DNA of 64,000 nucleotides, taken from contig NZ_BJOU01000001.1 in assembly GCF_009932435.1 (NCBI RefSeq), positions 558,001 to 622,000 on the forward strand, written 5' to 3'. Of the stretch, positions 28,021 to 38,783 are shown piece after piece (the stretch's first letter is position 1; every line of letters begins with the position of its first letter). The notes beneath the pieces were generated by a model. That model had not been told where the DNA came from, made no database searches, and saw nothing but the letters and a program-made list of their open reading frames with translations. A program made the position numbers and the translations under genes. Source of the stretch: Gordonia crocea. GTDB taxonomy: Bacteria; Actinomycetota; Actinomycetes; Mycobacteriales; Mycobacteriaceae.

Positions 28021-28375
28021 TACCCCAGACCTGGGTGGCCTCCTCGGCGGCGGCGACCCCAACGCGCTCTCCGGCCTGCTGGCCCAGGCCCAGCAGATGC
28101 AGGAGCAACTCGTCAACGCCCAGAACGAGATCGCCCAGACGGTGCTGACCGGCTCGGCGGGCAACGGCCTTGTCACGGTCACCGGCACCGGGGCGGGCGG
28201 CGTCACCGCCGTCACCGTCGATCCGAAGGTCGTCGACCCCGCCGACGTGGACACGCTGCAGGACCTGATCGTCGGCGCGCTTGCCGACCTCGACGCCCAG
28301 CGCGACGCGTTGGCCGCGGAGAAGATGGGTCCGCTGTCGGCCGGGTTGGGCGGCGGGCTGCCCGGGCTCGGCTGA
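28013..28375 (+). CDS. YbaB/EbfC-family nucleoid-associated protein
   Basis: A 120-residue DNA-binding protein of the YbaB/EbfC family: an N-terminal Gly/Leu region, the helix LSGLLAQAQQMQEQLVNAQNEIAQT, then GNGLVTVTGTGAGGVTAVTVDPKVVD and a second long helix. It forms dimers that bind DNA and is conserved next to recR across bacteria, as here (43 bp upstream of recR). The GTG start lies inside the end of the preceding gene. The Gly-rich C-terminus (GLGGGLPGLG) is typical of actinobacterial members. Confidence 0.88.
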   Translation: MTDTPDLGGLLGGGDPNALSGLLAQAQQMQEQLVNAQNEIAQTVLTGSAGNGLVTVTGTGAGGVTAVTVDPKVVDPADVDTLQDLIVGALADLDAQRDALAAEKMGPLSAGLGGGLPGLG

Positions 28376-28418
28376 CGCCGCGGCGCAGCCAACGTAGTCA
28401 CCGAGCGGAGCGACACCG

Positions 28419-29030
28419 ATGTACGAGGGACCGATCCAGGACCTGATCGACGAGCTGGCCAAGCAGCCCGGGTTGGGTCCCAAGGGTGCTCAACGGATCG
28501 CCTTCAGCCTGCTGGCGGGGGAGAAGTCGGACATCGACCGACTCACCGCGGCGTTGCAGCGCGTCCGCGACGACGTGACGTTCTGTACCGAATGCGGCAA
28601 CGTCGCGGCCAACACGCGGTGCCGGATCTGCTCGGACGCGCGTCGCGACGCGACCAAGATCTGCGTCGTCGAAGAGCCCAAGGACGTCAACGCGATCGAG
28701 CGGACCAAGGAGTTCACCGGGCGCTACCACGTCCTCGGCGGCGCGCTCGATCCGTTGTCCGGGATCGGCCCCGACCAGCTGCGGATCCGAGAGCTGCTGC
28801 GCCGGCTGGGCAACCAGGAGGACGGTGTCGACGTCACCGAGGTGATCGTCGCGACCGATCCCAATACCGAGGGCGAGGCGACCGCGACCTACCTGCTGCG
28901 GATGCTCAAGGACTTCCCCGGGCTCTCGGTCACGCGCTTGGCCTCCGGTCTGCCGATGGGCGGCGACCTCGAATTCGCCGACGAGCTGACCCTGGGGCGC
29001 GCCCTGTCCGGGCGCCGGGTTCTCGCCTGA
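28419..29030 (+). CDS. recR: Recombination mediator protein RecR
   Basis: A 203-residue RecR with the full domain order: helix-hairpin-helix ([17 protein letters not shown], residues 14-30), the four-cysteine zinc finger (FCTECGN...CRICSD, residues 56-73), the Toprim domain ([14 protein letters not shown] and later [18 protein letters not shown]) and a C-terminal Walker-B-like tail. It acts with RecO/RecF to load RecA on gapped DNA. It sits directly after ybaB, the usual pairing. Confidence 0.96.
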   Translation: MYEGPIQDLIDELAKQPGLGPKGAQRIAFSLLAGEKSDIDRLTAALQRVRDDVTFCTECGNVAANTRCRICSDARRDATKICVVEEPKDVNAIERTKEFTGRYHVLGGALDPLSGIGPDQLRIRELLRRLGNQEDGVDVTEVIVATDPNTEGEATATYLLRMLKDFPGLSVTRLASGLPMGGDLEFADELTLGRALSGRRVLA

Positions 29031-29043
29031 CGGGTTCTCGTCT

Positions 29044-29060
29044 GACAGCAAACCTCGGCA
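29044..29060 (+). repeat. 17-bp direct repeat, left copy
   Basis: GACAGCAAACCTCGGCA occurs here and again, identically, at 29996-30012, on either side of the DUF559-like gene. The bases after each copy are also loosely similar (GGCGCTAGGCGA and GGGCCGAAGGCGA). Confidence 0.75.
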
Positions 29061-29169
29061 CAGGCGCTAGGCGAGCGCGTTATCGCCAGTTCTCGCGTAC
29101 GCACAGGCTTGTCCGTGGTCGCGCAGTGAGGCGGTCGGGTTTTCTTGGTTCCCCGGGCACACTCCGGGT

Positions 29170-29994
29170 ATGGATCGACTGGCGCAGACCCTCGTTCACC
29201 AGGACGGGGTGATCACCCGAAGGCAGGCGATTGATTGCGGGGTCAGCGAGGCGAGCCTGCGCACGAAACTTCGCCGGCGGGAATGGGTGCGGGTGCACGA
29301 GGGGGTGTACCTCACCCACACCGGAACTCCCACCTGGCACCAGCGCGCCTGGGCCGCCGTGCTGGGTCTCCCGCGTGCCGCCCTGAGCCATCAATCGGCG
29401 CTGGCCGCGGTCGGGCTGCGCGCCAGGGCGGCGGCCGGTCCGATCCACCTTGCGGTGGGCCGAAAACGGTTCGCCCCGCGGCGCGACGGGGTGGTCGTGC
29501 ACCGGTACAGCGCCCTCGATGACCGGGTGAGTTGGAATGCCCGGCCGCCCAGGGTTCGTGTCGAACACGCGGTGCTCGACGTTGCCGCCGAGTCATCGGC
29601 CGAACTCGACGTCGTGGCGTGCCTGTCCGATGCGGTCGGGGCGCGGGTGACGACGGCGGTGAGGCTCGGCGCGGCGCTGTCGACGCGCGAGCGCTTCAAG
29701 TACCGCGCCTTCGTGGCCCGGGTGCTGGCCGACATCGCCGACGGGAGTTGTTCGGTTCTTGAGCGCGGCTACCTCACCCGCGTCGAGCGGGCCCACGGTC
29801 TGCCGAAGCCGCGGCGCCAGGCACCCACGATTGTCGGCCGACGGGGCTTTCGCGACGTGGAGTACGACCGGTGGGGCTTGGTTGTGGAACTCGACGGCCG
29901 CTTCGCGCACGACGATGCTCGCTCGCGCGACCGCGACATGGGGAACGCGGTGGCATGTGAGAACTGCACTGTGCCGAGGTCTGTGACCATATAG
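29170..29994 (+). CDS. AbiEi-like / DUF559-type protein, probably C-terminally truncated
   Basis: A 274-residue protein. The N-terminal 90 residues (QDGVITRRQAIDCGVSEASLRTKLRRREWVRVHEGVYLT) form the winged-helix domain found in AbiEi-like proteins. The C-terminal part (YDRWGLVVELDGRFAHDD) starts a DUF559/Vsr-like endonuclease fold, with ELDG supplying an expected acidic residue. In homologues I know, this domain continues about 50 residues further. Here homology stops at DRDMGNAVA and a short unrelated tail (CENCTVPRSVTI) ends within a repeat-associated hairpin. No toxin partner is adjacent. It may be a decaying gene cut by repeat insertion. Confidence 0.65.
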   Translation: MDRLAQTLVHQDGVITRRQAIDCGVSEASLRTKLRRREWVRVHEGVYLTHTGTPTWHQRAWAAVLGLPRAALSHQSALAAVGLRARAAAGPIHLAVGRKRFAPRRDGVVVHRYSALDDRVSWNARPPRVRVEHAVLDVAAESSAELDVVACLSDAVGARVTTAVRLGAALSTRERFKYRAFVARVLADIADGSCSVLERGYLTRVERAHGLPKPRRQAPTIVGRRGFRDVEYDRWGLVVELDGRFAHDDARSRDRDMGNAVACENCTVPRSVTI

Positions 29995-30012
29995 CGACAG
30001 CAAACCTCGGCA
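29972..30012. repeat. Inverted and direct repeat at the 3' end of the DUF559-like gene
   Basis: TGCCGAGGT (29972-29980) pairs with ACCTCGGCA (30004-30012), a 9-bp stem with a 23-nt loop that contains the gene's stop codon. The right arm belongs to the second copy of the 17-bp direct repeat (29996-30012). It could serve as a terminator and could also be the end of a small inserted element. Confidence 0.65.
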
Positions 30013-30028
30013 TAAGGGCCGAAGGCGA

Positions 30029-30742
30029 TCAGCGACCGGCGGCCAAGCGCTCCTTGCGCAGCTGGTCGACCTCGGGCAGGTCGAGTGGTTCGAGGGTGCG
30101 GCCGACGGCCTTCGCCAACAGGAAGTCGGCGAGCTCGGGATTGCGGGCCAACGCCGGGCCGTGCATGTACGTCCCGATCACCGAACCCTGTACGGCGCCT
30201 TCGATTCCCCGCCCGACGACGTTGCCGTCACCGTGGCGCACCGAGCCGAGCGGTCGGGCGTCGGCGCCCAGCGTGGTGCCGCCGCGGTGGTTCTCGAAAC
30301 CGGAGAGCGGTTGGGTCAGGCCCTCGATCTGCGGCGTGGTGATCAACTCGCCGATGCTGCGCTTGGCCTGCGGGGCGGTCGTGAGGTCGAGCATCGAGAT
30401 GCCCTCGACCTTCTCGCCGGAGCTGGTCTCGTACCAGTGGCCGAGGACCTGGATGGCCGCACAAATGGCGAGGACCGGTCGTCCGGCCTCGGCGGCGCGC
30501 TGCAGCCCCGGGTAACGCGTGAGGTGGCGGGTGGCCAGGCGCTGCGCATAATCCTCGGCGCCGCCGAGCACGTAGACGTCGAGCGACTCGGGCACCGGGT
30601 CGTCGAGGGTGATCTCGGTGATCGCGGCGTCGATTCCGCGCATCCGGGCGCGTTGTCGCAGGATGAGTGCGTTGCCGCCGTCGCCGTAGGTGCCCATCAC
30701 GTCGGGCAGGACCAGTCCGACGCGCAAGGTCGATTCGGTCAT
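30029..30742 (-). CDS. gatD: Lipid II isoglutaminyl synthase, glutamine amidotransferase subunit
   Basis: A 237-residue class I glutamine amidotransferase of the CobB/CobQ type. The nucleophile is in VLAICAAIQVLGHWY (Cys near residue 95), and the catalytic His in GTYMHGPAL near residue 190. YGDGGNALIL near the N-terminus is a family signature. It supplies ammonia to MurT, which amidates the D-glutamate of lipid II to D-isoglutamine, needed for peptidoglycan cross-linking. The ATG overlaps the murT stop by 4 bp, so the partners are made together. Confidence 0.92.
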   Translation of the reverse strand: MTESTLRVGLVLPDVMGTYGDGGNALILRQRARMRGIDAAITEITLDDPVPESLDVYVLGGAEDYAQRLATRHLTRYPGLQRAAEAGRPVLAICAAIQVLGHWYETSSGEKVEGISMLDLTTAPQAKRSIGELITTPQIEGLTQPLSGFENHRGGTTLGADARPLGSVRHGDGNVVGRGIEGAVQGSVIGTYMHGPALARNPELADFLLAKAVGRTLEPLDLPEVDQLRKERLAAGR

Positions 30743-31992
30743 TTCGCCTCCCGCTCCAGCGCGGTTCCCAGATCGCGGAACGCGGTGTAATTGGCCAGCA
30801 CCTCGACCCGGCCCGGCGGACAGGACTCGATCGCGCGCAACGGATCGGGAATGGTCGTGTGCTCGACGCCGGCGTACAGCAGGCGGACCCCGAGGTCGGC
30901 ACTGCGCTCGCCGGCGGCGACCACCTTCATCGACTCGAAGGCCTCGAAGCGGACATCCCACAGCCAGGATAGGTCTTCACCGTCGGGGACCTGCCCGTTG
31001 ACTGCGATCACCAGGCCGGGGGCGTCCTGGTCGATCATCGACAGCGCCTCCTGCCAGCCGGCCGGGTTCTTGGCCAGCAGCATGCGCACCGTGTGGTTGC
31101 CGTACTCGGTGACGCCGTAGCGTCCCGCGATCTCCTCGACGGTGCCGACCGCCTGCGCCGCGGCGGCCGGATCGGCCCCCATCGCGACGGCCGCGGCCAC
31201 CGCCTGCGTCGCGTTGCCGCGGTTCGCGCGACCGGGGACCGCGGGCTTCAACGGGGCGGTGAATCCGTCGGGGCCGTAGACGTTCTCGTCGTCGAACCAC
31301 CAGTCCGGCGTCGGGCGGCGGAAGGTGTCGTCACCGGTGGAGCGCCACTGCCCGTCGGCGGACCGCACGATGGGCTCGCCGGTCCGGGGGCAGGAGACCG
31401 AGTCGCCGACCCAGCTCGCCCCGGCCGCCACCCACACGACGTTGGGGGCGTCGAAGGCCGCGGAGGTGACCAGCACGTCGTCGCAGTTGGCGATGACCGT
31501 CATCGAAGGGTGGCGGGCGATGCCTTCGCGCAGTCGGCGCTCGATGATGTTGATCTCGCCGACCCGGTCCAGCTGGTCGCGCGACAGGTTCAGCAGCACC
31601 AGCACCTCGGGGTCCAGCGCGTCGGACACATGCGGCACGTGCAGCTCGTCGACCTCCAGGGCGGCCAACGGGCGGCCGCGCGTCAAGGAGAGGGTGGCGA
31701 TGATTCCGGCGTCCATGTTGGCGCCGTCGGCCTGCGTCGCGACCGGGCCGATCCCGGCGAGCGCGGAGGCCAACATGCGCGTGGTCGTCGACTTGCCGTT
31801 GGTGCCGGTGACCAGTGCGGTTCGGCGTCCGACGCCGAGACGAGACATGATCGACGGGTCGACCTTGGCGGCGACGAGGCCGCCGATCATCGAGCCCTTG
31901 CCGCGCCCGGCCGCGCGCGACGCCCAACGGGCGGAGGCGGCTGCGGCGAGCGCCAGACGGGTTCGGGCGGGCAGGCCCGGCTCGTGCGACAT
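30739..31992 (-). CDS. murT: Lipid II isoglutaminyl synthase, Mur-ligase-like subunit
   Basis: A 417-residue Mur-ligase relative: ATP site TGTNGKSTTTRM near residue 70, EVDELHVPHV (acidic catalytic segment) and LLNLSRDQLDR, and a C-terminal DUF1727 domain that contacts GatD. Characterised MurT proteins carry a Cys4 zinc ribbon inserted in the central domain; here that region (VSCPRTGEPIVRSADGQW, then STGDDTFRRPTPDWWF) shows a single cysteine. The ribbon is therefore degenerate. The ATG at 31992 was chosen over longer in-frame starts. First gene of murT-gatD. Confidence 0.92.
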   Translation of the reverse strand: MSHEPGLPARTRLALAAAASARWASRAAGRGKGSMIGGLVAAKVDPSIMSRLGVGRRTALVTGTNGKSTTTRMLASALAGIGPVATQADGANMDAGIIATLSLTRGRPLAALEVDELHVPHVSDALDPEVLVLLNLSRDQLDRVGEINIIERRLREGIARHPSMTVIANCDDVLVTSAAFDAPNVVWVAAGASWVGDSVSCPRTGEPIVRSADGQWRSTGDDTFRRPTPDWWFDDENVYGPDGFTAPLKPAVPGRANRGNATQAVAAAVAMGADPAAAAQAVGTVEEIAGRYGVTEYGNHTVRMLLAKNPAGWQEALSMIDQDAPGLVIAVNGQVPDGEDLSWLWDVRFEAFESMKVVAAGERSADLGVRLLYAGVEHTTIPDPLRAIESCPPGRVEVLANYTAFRDLGTALEREAK

Positions 31993-32056
31993 GGGATCGA
32001 GTTTCGCACACGGGACACTTATGGTGCTGGGCCGTCCTGGGTAGGGTCTGGTGACT

Positions 32057-33115
32057 GTGAGCGAATCCACGAAAGTTGCACTGCCCGTCGCCGCGAAAGC
32101 GCAGCGGGTGTTCCTGCGCGGGATCGGGAAGGCGACCGGGCCCTTCTACGGCGCGCTGCGGCGGATCGGGCCGACGAATGCCGCCGGCGACCGCCTCGAC
32201 CCGTTCATGGCGGCGGCCGCCTTTGCGGCCTCGACGATCCCGTCCCTGGACATGCACGACGATGATCCGGTCGCGGCCCGGCGCAAAATGGATGGCGCCG
32301 CGGCGATGATGGCCCCGGTGTTCCCGTCGTTCAGCGTGGACGAGGACCTGGTCATCGACGGTTCGGATGGTCCGATCCCGGCGACGCGGTACCGCGCCGG
32401 CGGGGTGTCCCGCGGTGTGGTCGTCTACTTCCACGGCGGCGGGTGGACGATCGGCAGCCGGGCCAGCCACGACTCCACGGCTCGGGCGCTGGCGGTGAAC
32501 GCCGGCGTCGACGTGCTGAGCATCGACTACCGCCTCGCGCCGGAGAACCCGTTCCCGGCCGCCGCGGAGGATGCACTGGCCGCATGGCGCTACGCCGTCG
32601 AACACGCCGGGTCGTGGGGCCTGGACCCCGCCAAGATCGGCGTCGCCGGGGACAGTGCGGGCGGCAACCTTGCCGCCGTGGTCGCCCAGCAGACCAAGGG
32701 TGACGACATCGTGCCCGCACATCAGCTCCTCATCTACCCGGCGGTCGACCTGGCGGGGCAGACCGAATCGATGAGCGAGTTCGCGACCGGGCGCTTCCTC
32801 ACCCGCGAGCACATGGACTGGTTCATCGACAATTACCTGCCCGACCCGGCCGACCGCGAGAAGCCGTTGGCCTCGCCGCTGCGGGCCGACGACCTGTCGG
32901 GACTCCCGCCGGCACACGTCGTCGTCGCGGGTTTTGACCCGCTGCGCGACGAGGGGCTCGCGTATGCCGCCAAGCTGGGCGAGGCCGGGGTCCCGGTCAC
33001 CCTCGACCGGGCGGGCGCCATGATCCACGGGTTCTTCAACATGAGCGCACTCTCGCCCGCGGCGCGGGATTCGGTGCAGCGCGCGGCCCGGGCCGTGGCG
33101 GATGCTTTGGGCTGA
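32057..33115 (+). CDS. HSL-family alpha/beta-hydrolase (esterase/lipase)
   Basis: A 352-residue serine hydrolase of the hormone-sensitive-lipase group. Oxyanion motif VVYFHGGGWTIGS near residue 120, nucleophile GVAGDSAGGNLA near residue 198, acidic residue in AGFDPLRDEG and catalytic His in GAMIHGFFNM near residue 325. Probably cytosolic and active on short-to-medium acyl esters; the physiological substrate is unknown. TAGGGT (32042-32047) lies 9 nt before this GTG; another GTG at 32051 would add two residues. Confidence 0.88.
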   Translation: MSESTKVALPVAAKAQRVFLRGIGKATGPFYGALRRIGPTNAAGDRLDPFMAAAAFAASTIPSLDMHDDDPVAARRKMDGAAAMMAPVFPSFSVDEDLVIDGSDGPIPATRYRAGGVSRGVVVYFHGGGWTIGSRASHDSTARALAVNAGVDVLSIDYRLAPENPFPAAAEDALAAWRYAVEHAGSWGLDPAKIGVAGDSAGGNLAAVVAQQTKGDDIVPAHQLLIYPAVDLAGQTESMSEFATGRFLTREHMDWFIDNYLPDPADREKPLASPLRADDLSGLPPAHVVVAGFDPLRDEGLAYAAKLGEAGVPVTLDRAGAMIHGFFNMSALSPAARDSVQRAARAVADALG

Positions 33116-33164
33116 TCGCGCGTTTCGCGGGTGTTCGGACTCGTCGCCGATTTAGGGTGTGCCC

Positions 33165-34691
33165 ATGAGCGAGGGTGGTGCGGGTCCGGCGGTGGAATCG
33201 GTCTTCGACGACGATGAGGGCGGCTCCACGCGCGGCGTGGTCCGCATCGCCTCGGTCGCCGCGCTGGGCGGCCTGTTGTTCGGGTACGAGACTGCGGTCA
33301 TCAACGGTGCGACCAAGGCGATCGAGCAGGACTTCCACGTCAACGCCGGGGTCTTGGGATTCGCGGTGGCGTCGGCCCTGCTCGGCGCTGCCGCCGGTGC
33401 GCTGACCGCCGGCCGGATCGCCGACCGGATCGGCCGGTTGATGGTCATGAAGATCGCAGCCGTGTTGTTCTTCATCAGCGCCCTCGGTTGCGCTTTCGCG
33501 CCCGAATCCTGGGGTAACGGCGGGCTCGCGGTATTCGTGGTCTTCCGGGTGATCGGCGGCCTCGCCGTCGGTATCGCGTCGGTGATCGCGCCCACCTATA
33601 TCGCCGAGACCTCGCCGGCCCGGTTGCGCGGCCGGTTGGGATCGTTGCAGCAGCTGGCCATCGTCATCGGCATCTTCGCGTCGTTCCTGGTCAACCTGGC
33701 ATTGCGCAACCTCGCCGTCGACGGCGCCAACAGCGAACTGTGGTTCGGGATGGACGCCTGGCGGTGGATGTTCCTGATGATGGCGGTGCCCGCGGTCCTC
33801 TACGGCGCGCTCTCCACGACGATCCCCGAGTCGCCGCGCTACCTCATCAGCCGCCACCGGATCCCCGAGGCGCGCACGGTGTTGGAACGGCTGCTCGGCG
33901 AGCGCGACCTGGACATCACCATCAACCGGATCCGCACCAGCATGGCCGACGAGGAGAAGTCGTCGTGGCGTGATCTGGTGCGCCCGAGTGGCGGCGTCTA
34001 CCCGATCGTGTGGATCGGCCTGGTGCTGTCAGTCTTCCAGCAGCTGGTCGGCATCAACGTCGTCTTCTACTACTCGAACGTGCTGTGGGAGGCGGCCGGA
34101 TTCGGCGAGGGCAGCGCGTTCTTGACGTCGACCTTCACCTCGGTGGTCAACATCGCGACGACGATCGTGGCGATCCTGCTGATCGACCGGGTCGGCCGCC
34201 GCCCACTGCTGCTCGTCGGCTCGATCGGGATGACGGTCACCCTCGCGACGGTGGCCATCTGCTTCAGCCAACTCACCGACAAGCTCGACGCGCTGGGCCA
34301 TCCGATCCTCAACGACGACGGCGACATCACCAAGACCCTGCCGGGCTCATGGGGCATCATCGCGCTCATCGGGGCCAACCTCTTCGTCGTCTTCTTCGGG
34401 ATGAGCTGGGGGCCGGTCGTGTGGGTGCTGCTGGGGGAGATGTTCCCCAACCGCTTCCGCGCCGCGGCGCTGTCGCTGGCCGCCGCGGGTCAGTGGGCGG
34501 CGAACTGGACGATCACCATGACCTTCCCGGCGATCAAGGACTTCAGCCTCGTCTTCGGCTACTTCATGTACGCGGCCTTCGCGTTCTTGTCCTTCTTGTT
34601 CGTGCTCCGGTTCATCCCGGAGACGAAGGGAAAGACGCTGGAGGAGATGGACGCGCTGGCCGGCATCAACGACGAAGGACCCAATGCATGA
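33165..34691 (+). CDS. MFS sugar:proton symporter
   Basis: A 508-residue, 12-helix sugar porter. Diagnostic motifs: GGLLFGYETAVINGA in helix 1, GRIADRIGR between helices 2 and 3, RVIGGLAVGIASVIAPTYIAETSPARLRGRL, IPESPRYL at the end of helix 6, QQLVGINVVFYYS in helix 7, DRVGRRPLLL, and PETKGKTLEEMD at the C-terminus. It likely imports a hexose, pentose or polyol; the substrate is not predictable here. The ATG lies 6 nt after TAGGGT (33153-33158), so it is probably leaderless. Overlaps the next carrier by 4 bp (ATGA). Confidence 0.92.
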   Translation: MSEGGAGPAVESVFDDDEGGSTRGVVRIASVAALGGLLFGYETAVINGATKAIEQDFHVNAGVLGFAVASALLGAAAGALTAGRIADRIGRLMVMKIAAVLFFISALGCAFAPESWGNGGLAVFVVFRVIGGLAVGIASVIAPTYIAETSPARLRGRLGSLQQLAIVIGIFASFLVNLALRNLAVDGANSELWFGMDAWRWMFLMMAVPAVLYGALSTTIPESPRYLISRHRIPEARTVLERLLGERDLDITINRIRTSMADEEKSSWRDLVRPSGGVYPIVWIGLVLSVFQQLVGINVVFYYSNVLWEAAGFGEGSAFLTSTFTSVVNIATTIVAILLIDRVGRRPLLLVGSIGMTVTLATVAICFSQLTDKLDALGHPILNDDGDITKTLPGSWGIIALIGANLFVVFFGMSWGPVVWVLLGEMFPNRFRAAALSLAAAGQWAANWTITMTFPAIKDFSLVFGYFMYAAFAFLSFLFVLRFIPETKGKTLEEMDALAGINDEGPNA

Positions 34692-36022
34692 CCGCAGCCT
34701 CGGCCGGATTGCGCCGCGTGGTGGCGGCCTCGATGGCCGGCACCGTCGTCGAGTGGTACGAGTTCTTCCTCTATGGAACCGCCGCCACCCTGGTGTTCTC
34801 CAAGGTCTTCTTCGGGCAGAGCGGCAGCGACCTCGACGCGATCTTGGCGGCCTTCGTCACCTACGCCGTCGGCTTCGTCGCCCGACCGCTCGGCGGGGTG
34901 GTGTTCGGCCACTTCGGCGACAAGTATGGCCGTAAAAAGCTGCTGCAGTTCTCATTGTTGCTGGTCGGTGTGGCGACCTTCCTCATGGGTTGTCTGCCTA
35001 CGTTCGGGCAGATCGGGTACTGGGCCCCGGCGCTGCTGGTGGTACTGCGGTTCATCCAGGGTTTCGCCGTCGGTGGGGAGTGGGGCGGCGCGGTGCTGCT
35101 GGTGGCCGAGCACAGCCCCCCGCGCGGCCGCGGGTTTTGGGCCAGTTGGCCGCAGGCGGGTGTCCCGGTGGGCAACATCCTGGCCACGGTCGTGCTGCTG
35201 ACGTTGACGGCCACCTTGTCGGAAGCGGCGTTCCTGTCGTGGGGGTGGCGGGTGGCGTTCTGGCTCTCGGCGGTGGTGGTACTGGTCGGCTACTACATCC
35301 GGACCAAGGTGACCGACGCGCCGATCTTCCTCGCCGCGCAACGGGAGGCCGAGGAGTTCGCCGCATCCTCACTCAGCGTCGTGGAGGTACTGCGGCGCTA
35401 CCCGGGCAAGGTGGCCACCGCGATGGGACTGCGGTTCGCCGAGAACATCATGTACTACCTGGTGGTGACCTTCTCGATCACCTATCTGAAGGTGCACGCA
35501 CACGTCGCCACGACGTCGATCCTCTGGTACTTGCTGGTGGCGCATGCGGTACACCTGCTGGCAATCCCGTTGGTGGGCAGGCTGTCCGACCGCGTCGGAC
35601 GCCGACCGGTGTACCTCGTCGGCGTGTTGCTGACCGCCGCCTGGGGCTTCGTCGCCTTCCCGATGATGGACAGCAAGCACTACTTCGTCATCATGTCGGC
35701 GATCGCCATCGGCCTGGTGGCGCACGCGTTCATGTACGCGCCGCAGCCGGCGTTGATGTCGGAGATGTTTCCGACCCGGATGCGCTACTCCGGCGTATCC
35801 CTGGGCTATCAGGTGACCGCGATCGTCGCCGGATCGCTGGCACCGATCATCGCGGTCCGACTGCTCGACGTCTACCACTCGTCGGTCCCGATCGCGATCT
35901 ATCTGGCCGGCGCCTGCGTGATCACGTTGGTGGCGTTGGCGTTCACCAAGGAGACGGTCGGAATCGACTTGGCCGACTTGGACCGCGTCGACGGTGAGCA
36001 GTTGGCGGCCGCGACCCGCTGA
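34688..36022 (+). CDS. MFS metabolite:proton symporter (MHS family)
   Basis: A 444-residue, 12-helix transporter of the metabolite:H+ symporter family (ShiA/ProP/KgtP relatives): GTVVEWYEFFLYGTAATLVF in helix 1, RPLGGVVFGHFGDKYGRKK, RFIQGFAVGGEWGGAVLLVAEHSP and GRLSDRVGRRPVYL. Substrates of the family are organic acids, shikimate or osmolytes. It is translationally coupled to the sugar porter, so the two probably serve one catabolic purpose, but no catabolic enzyme is adjacent. It ends at a strong bidirectional terminator shared with leuA. Confidence 0.9.
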   Translation: MTAASAGLRRVVAASMAGTVVEWYEFFLYGTAATLVFSKVFFGQSGSDLDAILAAFVTYAVGFVARPLGGVVFGHFGDKYGRKKLLQFSLLLVGVATFLMGCLPTFGQIGYWAPALLVVLRFIQGFAVGGEWGGAVLLVAEHSPPRGRGFWASWPQAGVPVGNILATVVLLTLTATLSEAAFLSWGWRVAFWLSAVVVLVGYYIRTKVTDAPIFLAAQREAEEFAASSLSVVEVLRRYPGKVATAMGLRFAENIMYYLVVTFSITYLKVHAHVATTSILWYLLVAHAVHLLAIPLVGRLSDRVGRRPVYLVGVLLTAAWGFVAFPMMDSKHYFVIMSAIAIGLVAHAFMYAPQPALMSEMFPTRMRYSGVSLGYQVTAIVAGSLAPIIAVRLLDVYHSSVPIAIYLAGACVITLVALAFTKETVGIDLADLDRVDGEQLAAATR

Positions 36023-36064
36023 GTCTGCGGGAGATCCCGGCGCGGCAGATCCGACGGTGCACAA

Positions 36065-36096
36065 CAGCCTCCAACGCGGATCCGCGTCGGAGGCTG
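36065..36096. terminator. Bidirectional terminator between the MHS carrier and leuA
   Basis: CAGCCTCC (36065-36072) pairs with GGAGGCTG (36089-36096), and inside it ACGCGG pairs with CCGCGT around a central AT, with one mismatch. A short GTGCAC repeat flanks it on both sides. There is no T-run, which is common in this group of bacteria. Confidence 0.75.
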
Positions 36097-36115
36097 GTGC
36101 ACAGTGTGGGAAGGG

Positions 36116-38158
<2,043 letters not shown>

Positions 38159-38219
38159 CTAGCGTGGTCTGCGGCAAAGTCCCAGCAGCCAAAACCATCC
38201 GTCGAAAGGACCACCAACC

Positions 38220-38666
38220 ATGAGCAACTCGGCCCGTCGCACCTTTGTACTCGGTGTCCTCGGCGCGGGAGCGGCAACGATCGTCTCGGCCGGCGTCGCG
38301 GTGGCCGCGCCGATCCCCGTCCATGGTCCGCCGGCCACCAAGATCCCCGACTCCGCTCCGGTGAAGGGCACCGATTGCACCTACGGCCAGGCCAAGAAGG
38401 CCATCGCCGCACAGGACCCCGCGGTGTGGAAGAAGATCACGACCGACAACCATCTTCGGGGTCACTTCCAGCAGGACATCCAACTCACCGCCAAGCAGCG
38501 TGCGGCGCGTGACGCGCAGTGGCGAAAGGTTCACCCGGTCGAGACGGCCGCGCTGGAGACCGCCGAGAACGCCGGGGTGTTCGGCGATCCGGTGAAATCG
38601 GCGAAGGAGCGCAAAGAGTTCGGTGCCGCGATCGACCGAGCTCGGGCCGCCTGCGCACAGTTCTAA
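38220..38666 (+). CDS. Hemophore-related secreted protein, copy 1
   Basis: A 148-residue exported helical protein: signal peptide MSNSARRTFVLGVLGAG... cleaved near VAVAAP, then DCTYGQAKKAIAAQDPAVWKKI, a long charged helical stretch, and ARAACAQF at the C-terminus. The two cysteines (near residues 53 and 146) should join the N- and C-terminal helices. This is the pattern of mycobacterial hemophore-like (haem-binding, MHB) proteins. AAGGA precedes the ATG. Tandem with copy 2; both have CTxGQ and WKKI landmarks. Haem binding is inferred, not shown. Confidence 0.75.
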   Translation: MSNSARRTFVLGVLGAGAATIVSAGVAVAAPIPVHGPPATKIPDSAPVKGTDCTYGQAKKAIAAQDPAVWKKITTDNHLRGHFQQDIQLTAKQRAARDAQWRKVHPVETAALETAENAGVFGDPVKSAKERKEFGAAIDRARAACAQF

Positions 38667-38783
38667 TCGCGACGCTGGCACCGCATCCTCAGCTGGTTGT
38701 CAGGTTCGACGAGGATCGTGGCGGTGTCAGTCCGGTCCGCCGCGCGTTCGGCGCGGCGGCAGCCCCCGAAAGGAAAGACTCCC

